Source: Phylloscopus collybita (taxonomy: Eukaryota; Chordata; Aves; Passeriformes; Phylloscopidae). From it: a DNA stretch of 64,000 nucleotides. The stretch covers positions 7,047,001-7,111,000 of the forward strand of contig JAJNNQ010000075.1 of the NCBI GenBank assembly GCA_027886175.1, given 5' to 3'. Position numbers and translations under genes: made by a program. The notes below the pieces were generated by a model. It saw only the letters and a list, made by a program, of their open reading frames with translations, was not told the DNA's origin and made no database searches. The first letter of the stretch is position 1. Every line of letters begins with the position of its first letter. Positions 49,967 through 60,950 of this stretch are shown here, in pieces.

Positions 49967-50708
49967 GTTTCAAAGGTCTTTCCTGGAGATGGGAAAACCG
50001 TGAGAAAGTGGAAAGACTGCAAAAAGAGAGGTTTCAACATATCAAGTTCTCTAACAACATCAAGGCAACAGCTTTAGAATAAATTTGCAGATTGTTTTAA
50101 CCAGTCTAAAGCAGCACAGCTATCATGCAACAACAAGCCTACTGCGACAGGCACTGATGGATGCATCTGAGCTTTCAGCTTTGTCATACCTCTGCATTTC
50201 CAAGAGAGCTGTCTCCCATGAAACCTCCCTTTGCAGAGGACAGCACAGACCCAGCTGATTAACGTGTCATGTTCCCTCACACAGACTTTCCTCTTATTCT
50301 TCCTTGTTTTGTTTTTCTTGCAAAGAAAGAATTTATTTTAATGGCATTTAAGCTGAAGGAACCTGGCTGCTGTTACCATGCAATTCTGCTGCCCTTCCAG
50401 CACAGCGCAGCCCTTCCTGCTCCATGGCAGCTAAAGGAAAAGGAGAGGGGAATGAGATCTGGGCTACACTGAGGGGATTATTTTTAAAACCTCATTGAGC
50501 AGACCATTTAGCAGTACATATGTCAACTGCCATTGAAATGGGAAAGGAATTTGCTCTTTTCTCTAGCATACAGCAGTGGGATTTGCCTCACTGAAGTGTA
50601 ATCCAGGTAACTGCTCCATTCAGGATGTACTTCCAACCCTGCAGTTTGGGAGTTACAGCTCTGTTTGACTCCTTAGGTAAACAAAGACAATAAACTGTCC
50701 CCGCCCAA
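49967..50708. other. Unique intergenic DNA
   Basis: No gene or repeat was recognised before the C/A homopolymer tract. Confidence 0.5.
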
Positions 50709-50720
50709 CCCCCCCCCCCC

Positions 50721-50763
<43 letters not shown>
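50709..50763 (+). repeat. Poly-C joined to poly-A
   Basis: About 13 Cs are followed directly by about 42 As. An AATAAA word (about 50689-50694) precedes the A run by roughly 30 bases. On the minus strand this gives the F-run and G-run seen in an artefactual 109-codon frame. Confidence 0.95.
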
Positions 50764-50765
<2 letters not shown>

Positions 50766-52496
50766 AAGCAGAAGACTGGACCTCAAAGCTAAAAACCATC
50801 CTGTGTAACCATGCAGTGCCTCTCCCCTTATCTCTGCATGTCCCGATTATCTCTGTGTGACGTGCACAATCACCAGTCCACATCACCAACAGTGAATTGG
50901 GTAGCTGTGGTTTTTTTGTGTGCACTGGCCAGCTCAACCCACATATGTCAGAGAAGAAAACAAAGAGGATTTGGTTATTCAAAACACTTCATAGCCATGC
51001 CAGTCTGAAATTAAATGGAAATGCTCTTTTTTTAAGCTGTAGGAACTAGACTACAGCTAGCAAGCAAAGTAGTTAAAACCCAGATCCAGGCAGCTGTAAG
51101 GCTTTTCAAGGGCGTGATGCTTGAGAAACTAAGGTCAGAGGAATCCTGAATCAGTGAAGGCTTAGATGCTAGCAGGCAGTATGTTGGCCAAAAGAGGGCA
51201 AACTGTGGCTGTAAGGTCAGCAGGAGCCTTCGTGGTCATCTCTGCTGCACTCCTGCATAATGTGCAGCACTGCTCCCTCAGTGCCTCCCACTGCCTCCTG
51301 CCTGAGTACAAGTCCCTTTAGAAGGGCAGAGAGCCAGCCTAAACTCTCAGTCTTGGGTAAAGATATCAAGGAATGGATAACACCCCACTGCCCTCAAGAA
51401 GGAGATGTTAGAGGAGGAGCTTGGATTTGGCCTGGAAAACTTCTCATCCTACTGGTCTCATGTCCTGGCTAGGACTAACACCCTCTAGGCCCAAAAATTG
51501 GCCTGGTTGCTGCCTCAGAGGGCAGATATTAGGCCTTGAGCTTGTTCAGAAATTAAGCTGTTGATGTCTCTTAGCTGAGAGAAAAGGCTTCACACATGGA
51601 ACAAACCCCAGCTGTAAGGAGTTAATCCTCTTGAGGAGCACATTCCAGAGGTGGTCTCTACCCCCCAGCATTGCAGAGGGGCAGCAGCTAATGGCCCTCT
51701 CACAGCTGCCAGGAGCTGAGTGTTTGTGTGGGTCACAGTCAGCATCAAAGGTGGGCCAAACCTCCTTGGTGTTTACTTTGACCTTCTGGTGAAGCTTTGC
51801 TCTCCTTTTTCTGAAGTTTCCAAGCCTGACCAGGGTGAGACAGAGTGTTAAAACCAGCACTGAAAGATGTGTAAGCACTGAGTGAAATATGGATCAGGAC
51901 CCATCCTCTGTCCCAAAGGCAGGTTTAGCTGGAAGCACACCTTCCTTGTTTGTGCTGCTTATTCATTGGCCTTGTGATGAACTTTCACTTTACAGATATA
52001 TTTAGATTTTCTTTTCAGACACAGTCTCTCATTGGATAGAGTGAACCTGGAGTTGTACATAGGAAGTATAAGGCAAATTGTAACTCCAAAATATCCCATA
52101 CCTGCAAAAAGGTTGGTCAAAGGTGAATTCAAGAGCTCCAAGGCAAAACCTATTTGGGCTGCAGATGCGTGAGGTGCTTAGAACCCTGTGCTTTGTCTGG
52201 TTTCTACTTCTTGACTTCTAACTGAGCATCTGAAGCCTCTCCTTAGACCTTCAGCTGCAAACACAGAACCCTGCCTGTTCCATGGGAGCTCCCTGCAAGT
52301 TTACCAGTCAGCCCACATGGCTCCCAAATGCACTCAAGAGAGCCTCATTGATTTTCACAATAATGCAAAATTCAAAACAGGTGAACTAGATCATCCCCAA
52401 ATCTCCAAATCAGTGTTAACATAGCATTCAATATTGTAATCAATTTTGGAAAGTTTTGGGTTTCATTCTGGTTTCTGAACCTTCAGGGCATATTCA
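50764..52496. other. Unique intergenic DNA
   Basis: No gene or repeat family was recognised. The frame at 51546-51878 (minus, 110 codons) has no known domain. Confidence 0.5.
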
Positions 52497-52693
52497 GTAC
52501 GTGTTCCTAGCAAAATTAGAAATAGTGTATATATAAATTAAAATACAATTAATATCCATTTAAATTATATTTAAGTATTACTATATAAACATCTAAGTCC
52601 ATAAATGTTAATATAATTAATCAAAGCTAGAAATATTATTTAGAAATATTATTTTTCTAAATCATAAGATATTCCCATGTATATTTTTTTTCC
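52497..52693. repeat. AT-rich island with 13-bp duplication
   Basis: This strongly AT-rich stretch contains two adjacent perfect copies of AGAAATATTATTT (52629-52641 and 52642-52654). It ends exactly at the left edge of the ERVL-type LTR. Confidence 0.85.
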
Positions 52694-53220
52694 TGTGATA
52701 GTGTTAATTTTCTTTATAGCAGCTCATATGGTGCTTCTGGGTTGTGGATCTGTGCTGAAAGCCAATGTTTTCATTACTGCTGAGCAGTGCTTACACAGAG
52801 TCGAGGGCTTTTCTGCTCCTCACCCCACCCCACCAGTGAGGAGGCTGGGGGGGAACAAGGAGTTGGGAGGAGGCACAGCAGGGACAGCTGACCCCAACTG
52901 ACCCAAGGGATACTCCAGAACATTTGGGGTCACGCTCAGTGTATAAAGCTGGGGGAGGAGAAGGAAGGAGGTACATTCAGAGTGATGGTGTTTGTCATCC
53001 CAGGTAGGGAGATTGGGATCCCAGCTTTCCCAGGGATGGCTGAACACCTGCCAGCCCATTGGAATTGGGGGATGAATTCCTTCTCTTGGGAATGCAGTTT
53101 TTGCTTTACCTGTTAAACTGTTTTTAACTCAACCCACGAATCTTCTCACTTTTACCCTTCCCCCTCTCTCCCCTATCCCATATGAGGCGATGAGCTGACT
53201 ATCAGGGTTAAACCACAACA
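52694..53220 (+). mobile_element. Near-complete ERVL-type solo LTR
   Basis: This 527-bp element runs from TGTGATAGTGTTAATTTTC to AAACCACAACA. It has the expected order: the TGCTGAGCAGTGCTTACACAG block, the ACAGCTGACC...CCCAAGGGAT block (52884-52910), a TATA box (TATAAA, 52942-52947), GATGGCTGAACACCTGCC-type sequence (about 53036) and a TTAAACTGT signal region (about 53113). Flanks TTTCC and CCCTC do not form a clean 5-bp duplication. No internal ERV region adjoins. It is the best preserved of the three related copies in the window. Confidence 0.93.
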
Positions 53221-56200
53221 CCCTCAAAAAAGCTATTTACAGAAATGGGGGATTTCAGTGAAACAGCAACACTTCTGTGCACTGTGTTTGCTCAAGTAGT
53301 GGCAGTGATTTTTCTCCCCTTCAGATTTTGTTAGGGGTGAAGCCTTAGCACAGATCAGTTCTAGAACTGCCACACAAATATTGCTTGTTACATCCGTAAT
53401 TTGAATGCTGGGTATTCAGAAATGACAATTCAGCTTTCTAAAACTGAGCACTGAAAAGTAAGAGCTATTTCCAAAAGTCCATGAATAACTTGCTTATGCA
53501 ATAACGTCCACAATTCCAATGTCAGAGTTAAACTTTGAATTCCACAGACTTTAACTTGCAGAAACACAGCCTCTGCATATGCTACCTTGGGAGATGAAGA
53601 TCCATCTGAAAAAGTCTATAAATTTGAAAAATAACTCTCATAAAAACTAATGTGATTTATGTAAGCACATTAAGGGGAAAATACCCTGAACAGTTGGTTT
53701 AAGTGCTTAGACTTCTTTAACTTAATATTTCCATATGGTTGCATTGTAATTTTAGGCTTTTTTGTTGCTTCATACTCTTCTCTGTTAAATTTGAGAAACA
53801 AATCAAGGTACTGGCACAAAGAAATTAACCAACGAAGATGCCTGCAATGAGTGCTTGATTGTTCCCACAGGAAGCAATGGTTCTTTCTACAAATTCCCCT
53901 AATCCTCAAGGAAACATTATTCCAATTGTCACAGGGTTGTTTGTATGATTGTGAACAGACAATCATAAAATTTTTGATACAAAAAGCAGAAAATAAGTGA
54001 AGAAATGAACTACATTTATTTTTTTAAAAAAAGCAGGATTACATTCGCTAAGTAAAGATTAGTTTCAAAATGCCAGACATGGTTTGAATTCTTAGTGAAT
54101 TGTTTCATGTTTTTAACACTTTCACATTTATCCCACAAGATTTTCACTTTTGCCTAGACTTTACTACCCCTGCAATGATCCACCACTAAAAATACTCAGT
54201 TTATCTGGAACTCTCAAAGTGGCTTTTGTGCTGGTTTTTTTTTAGTACAGCCTCCAAAGATTATTGAAAATGATTATTTAAACCAGCACAACACATTGTG
54301 TGAACCTTCCCAAACCAATGCAAGCCCACGTTATATTGATTTAATGAAGTTGATTCCTACCAACTAAAACTAAATGGATAAAAATCACTTTTAGAGCAAT
54401 GTGGAGCTGCAGGGGAGTGGTGTGATCTCACCTGCACATCTCAGCTCACTGACTGCAATATTTTACAGCAAAATTCAACAAGAAAAATCTTTTTTTGAGG
54501 AATTTCTTCCCTGCTGCAATTAGTTCTTCCTGTCCCAAAAGAACACAGTAAGAGCAAGTGAGAAGAACAAAGTAATAAATGCCATAATAAATTTGCTTTC
54601 ATTATCTGTGTTGGACCAGTTTATGTGTAAAAGAGGATGTTGATGTCCAGATGTCCAAGTGTCAGCTGAAACTTGGTTCTCTGGCATGCACTGAACATCT
54701 CTGGGGGCACAGACAGAACTAAGCAAAAATGGCAACATTTGTCCAAAAGTGCTGTTCATTTTCCTGAAAGTAGCTGCAATCAGAGCTAATCAGAGTAAGC
54801 ATGATGGGGAGAAGAAGACAAGGATGGAAAAAGAATGGGCAAAACAGGGACAAGAAGGATGTGGGGACAGGATTCACCTGAGCTGTTCCTGCAGCTTGTG
54901 GTGGAAGACCTTCATAAGGAAGAGCAGGATTCTCTTGGGAAAACTCCTTATTTCTCCCAGCCAGAAAGACTGGAAGTTCCCCTCAGCCCTACCTGCCACC
55001 CATGCGAGTAGGCAATATATAAATATATCAATCATATTTATCACATGAGAACATTCCACACAGCCATTCTTAACCAAGGGATAAAATGCTGGGCAGGAGA
55101 AAGGATTTTAATTACACTTTTTTCCTTCAGACTTAATAAGCCACAATGGATTGATGGTCAGCACCCCAACACTTAACACACTTTGTATGAATAAAGGGAA
55201 CCTGCTGAGATACACAGATTTTTTGGCATTTGTTGCACAGAGTATGTCATTCTTAGCATGTCTTCTTCAAGTGACAGAGGGAAAAAAAGCCATCAAGAAT
55301 GGATTCATTGCTTTCTGCTTTATAACTTGACAGATGTAAGAATTTATTTAACAATAAAACACCTGGCAGCTGTCTGGCAGGGCTAGTGGCTGAACCTGGT
55401 ATAAGTGAATGGCTAATGCTGGAAACCAAGCTGGGTGGGAGGAGCTGAAACCTGTGATGCATCAATGCTTTTCAGTATCAGAAAAAGGGAAAACAGTTAT
55501 GGAACAAAAATACCAAGATCAATAGATATACAATCTCCTCTTTTTCCAAGGGACCATAATTATTAAGGCATTTTCTCATCTGAGCCACGTGCAACTCATT
55601 AAAAAGGTGCAATCAATAGCAAGCACAGACTGGACAGCATAAGTATTGAAATCCAGCTCTATCTCCCTAACCAGATTTTCAGTGAACTGTCCCTGTGTGC
55701 ACACCCAGCACTTGAGAGTGAGTCCTCTCATACATAGGCAATAACACTGTGCATCTGCTGGAGATCTGCAAAGCCTCATCAGTGTGATGTGCAGAGGAGG
55801 ATGCCAAGGAAATGATTCAAACCTGGGAAAATGCCTTAGTCCAAAAGCCAGATTCATCTTGCCTAAATACAGAAGTCTATAATGTAGGCTGTGACATGAG
55901 AGGTAGCCAGCACAGGGTTCCTTGATTGTTGCTAGAGAGAAATAGGAATGCTGTGAGGGGCCTTTATCCAGTCTGGTTTAAAGATTCACTTTGGAAGGAG
56001 ATGAACTTCACTGTGAAAGGGCTCATTGCTCTGAGCTGACTCCAAGGGGATGGTGACTAGTGCTGTACAGCCATCTGTTGGGTAGAAGTGCACATCTGGC
56101 CAGATATATCCATGTGAGAGACTGAAAAAGTTCAATCTACTTAATTCTACAGAAGCAGATCACAGTTGTAACATATCAAGGAGAACTTCATGTAAAGACA

Positions 56201-57731
56201 GTTTTGTTTCCAATGGGCATTGTAAACAGCAGACAGAAACAGGAATTAACAGGTGTAGGCTGAAGCCAGATACATGCAAAGAAAATACACAATGAAGGGT
56301 TTTGTACAATGAATGAAACAAGCCACTCTCAACAGTAGAAGAGGTGGCTTCTTGATCTCTGGGAGCCTCCAGTGTCTTTATGAAACATCAGTGCTCCAGT
56401 TCCACTTAATGTGGATTAAACTAATAAACCTATTAACCTGAATAAAACTGTGTTGCTCCATAAATCAGATCAGATCAGATTACTTCAGAATGTCTGGCTG
56501 GTCCCTGTCTTAGATTTGTTTTAAAACCTGCATAATTTTCTGTACCTAACAATCTTCTCCTCTGTTCTGCAGGGGAAATAAATAACCACATAGAAATACA
56601 GTAGGTTCTTTTGTCTTTAAAAGAGAGATAATCCTTTTCAAAAATAACTGCATTCTACACAGTCATGGCAGTGAGCACAAGGATTTCATCTGCACAGACA
56701 GGAACAATTGTGCAAGCCAAATAGAGCAAGTCACATCACCTGAGCTGCTGCCCCTGGAATCAATGGTTCTTCAGTCTTGTACTTACTCCAAGTGACAAAT
56801 GTAGGTTAGAGGGGGTGAGTTTGTTCAGCTCCCTCCAGGTGATATTGGTGTCCATAATCGCTTGGTTTCTGAGATAACAAGAAATATTTGCCCTGAGCTC
56901 TGCATTGCTGGCTCAGTTCTTAGAGAATCTAGATCTTAGGGAATTCAGTAGAACATGTCCTATTGCCTCACATGAACTGCTGGCAGCTCCTCTGACTCCT
57001 TTGTGAAGCAGAGTTAGAGCATCACAGGGGCATCTGGGAGGTGATGCATGCACTGTGCTAGGTCCTCATGTCTTTACATGCTTTGTTTCTTGCTTTCCAT
57101 GTTTTCTTTGCTGTAAGACAAGAAATAGTTTTGTGGAGACATGAAGCTACCATTCCTTATATTAGGAAGTGTAGGTCTAATGTATTAAGGCACGTTATTT
57201 TCTCAAGCAGGAACCCATGTAATATATTTGTCAGGAATGTATCAAGCCCCATACACAAACTTCAGAGAATTTGTTCTTCCTGGAGGCTTTCTTGCATATT
57301 TTGACTTTTGATATAATGGTTACCAACATTATTTTAATTTACAGCCTGAATACATTCACCTGCACATGATACTCTTCTCTCCTTCGTCTGCTATACATCC
57401 CCCCTTCTTTGACATTTACTTCCCTGTCAGTTGACAGCAATAGGATCCCACCTCAGCTTTCCTTTTACAAGGTTGAGCAAATCTCATTCGCCCATTTCAG
57501 GGCTTCACCCTGCCACTAGCTTAAAGTCATCATGTACATCACAATCTTTCCCCTCCTACACTGGAAGCAAGTAAAGAGCTCCTATCCCAAGGCAGATTGT
57601 TTTATAAATTTCTAAGGGTGAGGTTTCACTCAGTTACTTTGCCCTAAAGGACATCTTGAGAGCCCCCTCTGATGTGCTGACTGCTTTCCAGCAGTTAATC
57701 TCTCAGTCCAGGTAACTCCTCCCACACGAAT
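53221..57731. other. Unique intergenic DNA
   Basis: 4.5 kb with no recognised mobile element or gene. Short frames include one at 54520-54759 (minus) that ends in a hydrophobic stretch, but nothing supports it as a gene. A direct ATCAG repeat occurs near 56466. Confidence 0.5.
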
Positions 57732-57773
57732 CTTGGAGATATTTTCCAATCTTAATGATTCCATGGTTCTGTG
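57732..57773 (+). mobile_element. CR1 LINE 3' tail remnant
   Basis: The last approximately 40 bp of a CR1 in sense orientation ends in the ATTCCATGGTTCTGTG version of the CR1 tail. Over 39 positions it matches the reverse complement of the 60803 copy at 34. No upstream CR1 is recognisable, so the insertion was extremely short or its body is decayed. Confidence 0.7.
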
Positions 57774-58100
57774 CTGTATTTGGATACCTTCTCTTCCTGA
57801 GTGGTGGCCTATTATCTTGGGTGATGTCTTACCCTGCCTCATGGAGGTGTGCTATGCAGCACTTTGAACTACACTGGACATGACCCTTGCTCCAGGGGCC
57901 TGTTTCTGCACCCTGGCTGCAGGCACAGCCCTGTAGATCAGTTGGGCTGCTGCAATGGTGAAGGTGAGCACCTCAACATCAGCAAAAAATCTCAGTACAT
58001 CCAATGAGATGGTAGGAGATTGGGAAATGTTCATATGTATCCTTAGGAAGCTGTTTTGAATCCACTTTCACTAAAAGCACCAAATACTCTGTCTGCACCC
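57774..58100. other. Unique DNA between CR1 copies
   Basis: No gene or repeat was recognised in these 327 bases. Confidence 0.5.
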
Positions 58101-59044
58101 TCATAGAACCATAGTTTGGTTTGGGTTGGAAGGGAACATAAAGACCATCTGATTCCAACCCACCTGCCATGAGCAGGGACACCTCTCACTAGTTTGGGTT
58201 GCTCAAGTCCCCATCCAAGCTGGACATGAACACTTCCAGGAATGGGGCATCCACAACTTCTCTGGATAACCTATTCCAGTGCCTCACCACCCTCACAGAA
58301 AAAAAATTCATTTATAATACACAATCTAGATCTACTTTGTCTCATTTCAAAGCCATTCTCCCTTGTCCTATCACTACATGACTTTAGAAAAAGTCTCTCT
58401 CCACCTCTCTTGCAACTCCTCTAGGTACCCAAATGTTATGTGAGGTCATTGGTCAGAGAAAGACAAACAACACAAACTCACTGAGGGTCATCAGCAAACA
58501 GCCTGTTTTATTGTTTGGAGCTTCTTTTTATGGAGATTTGAATTTTCCAGCTGACTGGTTGGGATCTCTGCACCACTCAGGTCTCTGGCCAGTGATGTGT
58601 CTACATTTATGGTTGCATGGGATTGGTTGAGGTCTCTGAGTTCAAATCCCTCCTATCATGACCCAGGGACTTGTTTAATTTCTAGGCTTGCCAAGTTTGG
58701 GGAACAGGTTCAGACCAGCTGCACTGTGACACCCAAAGGTGCTGTAAGTTCTTCGTGCTGACTTTTCATGTTGGGGACCCCAGAGCTGGATGCAGTACCC
58801 TGGCTGGGCTCTCACCAGAGCAGAGCAGAGCAGAGGGGCAGCATCTCCTCCCTCACCTGCTACCCACAGGGCATTGTGGGCAGCCCAGGACACCTTTGGT
58901 TTCTGGGCTGCCAGAGAACATTGCTGGGTCGTGTTCAGCTTCCCATCCATGAGCACCCCCAAGTCCTTTTCCTCAGGGCTGCTTTAGATCTGTTCATCCC
59001 TCAGTCTGTGTTTGTGCTTGGGATTGCCTCAACCCAGGTGCAGC
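58101..59044 (-). mobile_element. CR1 LINE split by a solo LTR
   Basis: The left half (58101-58433) is the CR1 3' tail and UTR (TTTGGTTTGGGTTGGAAGG, then ATGGGGCATCCACAACTTC). The right half (58738-59044) is the end of ORF2; on the minus strand MGVLMDGKLN and LLCSALVRAQ are readable. The pre-insertion site reads continuously across the LTR as CR1 sequence. A further internal deletion of roughly 100-150 bp of CR1 lies around 58745-58765. The copy is 5'-truncated and noncoding. Confidence 0.93.
58434..58731 (-). mobile_element. 298-bp solo LTR with 6-bp target duplication
   Basis: It begins TGTTATG and ends TGTGACA, and is bounded by perfect CCCAAA duplications at 58428-58433 and 58732-58737. 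A six-base duplication is typical of class II (alpha/beta-retrovirus-like, ERVK) integration. On the minus strand a polyadenylation signal lies at 58512-58507. No internal sequence or second LTR remains, so it is a recombination product. It interrupts a CR1 and is therefore younger than that CR1. Confidence 0.92.
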
Positions 59045-60614
59045 ATTGAGCATGCTTAGCACACACGGACTCTGCATTACCCATCTGCTTCTACCCTTTG
59101 CCCCCAAGAAAACAGCCAATTATCTGGGTATCTCTTTTCTGCTTAACTTCCGGGTAAACACAACATATTATATTAATCTTTTCCTGAGAATCATTTCTTT
59201 CCTCAATAAACTTACAAGGTAAACAAGATTACCTGTCTCTCCGATAAACACAGCTCTGCATTCTCTGTTTTTTTAAATCATTTCCCCCCAGTTACTTAGG
59301 TGTAGATTATGCTCTGAATTCAGCACCTGTCTGGTTTACACTAAGACAATTTTCAAGTCTTTCAAACCTTTTGTCCAGATCTAATATTTAATAATGAAAG
59401 CAATTCCTTAGTTTACACAACTTTGCTCTTCTGCCATCAGGGAAGTATACTCCAAAGCTACCTTTGATGACAATATTTTCTCTAAAATGATCTGTTGATT
59501 TGTTAATATCAGATCTAAAATAGCATTGCAGCTGACTTAGTGTTGCTTTAGTGAAGAATTCTGGAAGCTTTTGCACACAGAAATAATGTGACATAAGTAT
59601 TTTCTAGGCAACATCTGGGGAACTGATTTCCAAACTCTTTTGAGTTTTTTTCTTTAACAGCATCTCAGCTGGTCTGTCCTGCACGGAGCTCCAAGCTGTG
59701 GGTTTACAGCAGATCTTCAGAATTATCCCTGCACAAGCACTTACCACCCCTCCTCTGAGGGATTCTGCTCATACAATTTTATCCCTTCCCAGACAATCTC
59801 AGTAGCTGGAATGGACTGAAAAGTCATTTTAACCTATATATCTGGCAAGAAAGCAAAAACACACAAACTTTTCTGTCCTACCTGGGTTATTATATTGCTT
59901 TGCTACCATTCAAAATAAATGCCTATCCATACTAAATTAAGCTGTGTGAGTAACATCTGCCAGGTGTGCTTCAGTGTTTTATTCACTATTTTACCTGGGG
60001 ATGAATTCCACCTGCAATTACTACTTTGTGTTACTTGTGTTAATATAGAATGTATAACCCCTGGTATGTGTGTGATGTCCTTTGAGGAAAATAATTTATC
60101 TTGGGAATTACATGGTGGCACAGCTCATGTGCTCCTGTGATATTCAGGAGAGATGAAACTGTTAGCTGGTGCTGATCAGACAAGCACATAAGCCTGACTT
60201 TTAAAAGGTTCTTCTGTGTTACTATATTTATTTTGTTGGAGCCACAGAAAAATGAGTTCTTGTCAAAATGTGTCTTTAACAGGCTTTGCTTGCCATTCTT
60301 CTTGTGGGCTGGAAACTTAAACAGAAGCCTAATAGACACTTCAACTTAATCAACAACATTTATTTTCTGCGTCTAATTTCACCTTCTGGTTTATTCCTGA
60401 CTGTCCTGGGGGACAAGTGAGATGAAATAAAATTACATGATGCTAATAACTTCACAATCACTTAATGCACATATTTTCAAGTCTGTGCTTGGGAATAGAT
60501 GGTACTTAAGGCACTGTGAGGTCCAGATGGCCAAAGGTAAATTAGGTTTATTTTACTTTTGTCATGTTCTGTAGGTGTCATCTGAACTGCAAAGAGGGGT
60601 CATTTATATTGGAG
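59045..60614. other. Unique intergenic DNA
   Basis: No gene or repeat family was recognised. Frames up to 99 codons (60040-60339 minus) have no known domain. Confidence 0.5.
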
Positions 60615-60641
60615 AGACTGAACATGCTACATGTTCAGTCT
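60615..60641. repeat. 12-bp perfect inverted repeat, 3-nt spacer
   Basis: The arms AGACTGAACATG and CATGTTCAGTCT are fully complementary around CTA. Transcribed, it would fold into a compact hairpin, but the stem is too short for a canonical microRNA precursor. Confidence 0.9.
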
Positions 60642-60802
60642 GTGAAACACAGAGAAAGTAGACATGGCTGTCTCTCCTTGCCATGTAGTTGCTTACCCTT
60701 TTCTTCATTTTAGGTGCTTATGCCATTTCTTCCTTCTGCAGTAAAATATTTATGGCCAATTGTTTTCATATTATTTTAATCTTGCTGTATCCTGACAGAG
60801 GT
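60642..60802. other. Unique spacer
   Basis: Nothing recognisable lies between the hairpin and the CR1 tail. Confidence 0.5.
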
Positions 60803-60950
60803 AGAATCATAGAATCATTAAGGTTGGAAAAGACCTCCAAGATCATCAAGTCCAACCTTTGACCCTGCCCACTAAGCCATATTCATGAAGTGCCATGTTC
60901 ACTGGTTTCATGAACACTTTCAATGATGGTGATTCCATTCCTACCTGAGT
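60803..60950 (-). mobile_element. CR1 LINE, short 3' end
   Basis: Starts with AGAATCATAGAATCATTAAGG, a well preserved CR1 tail of a different subfamily from the 9.0 and 58.1 kb copies. It proceeds through GACCTCCAAGATCATCAAG and GAAGTGCCATGTTC to GATGGTGATTCCA, where similarity fades. It is about 150 bp and noncoding. Confidence 0.93.

Noticed and set aside
54520..54759. 79-codon minus-strand frame ending in a hydrophobic segment (tail-anchor-like)
   Set aside because: Single short frame with no homology known to me, no promoter or conservation evidence; expected by chance.
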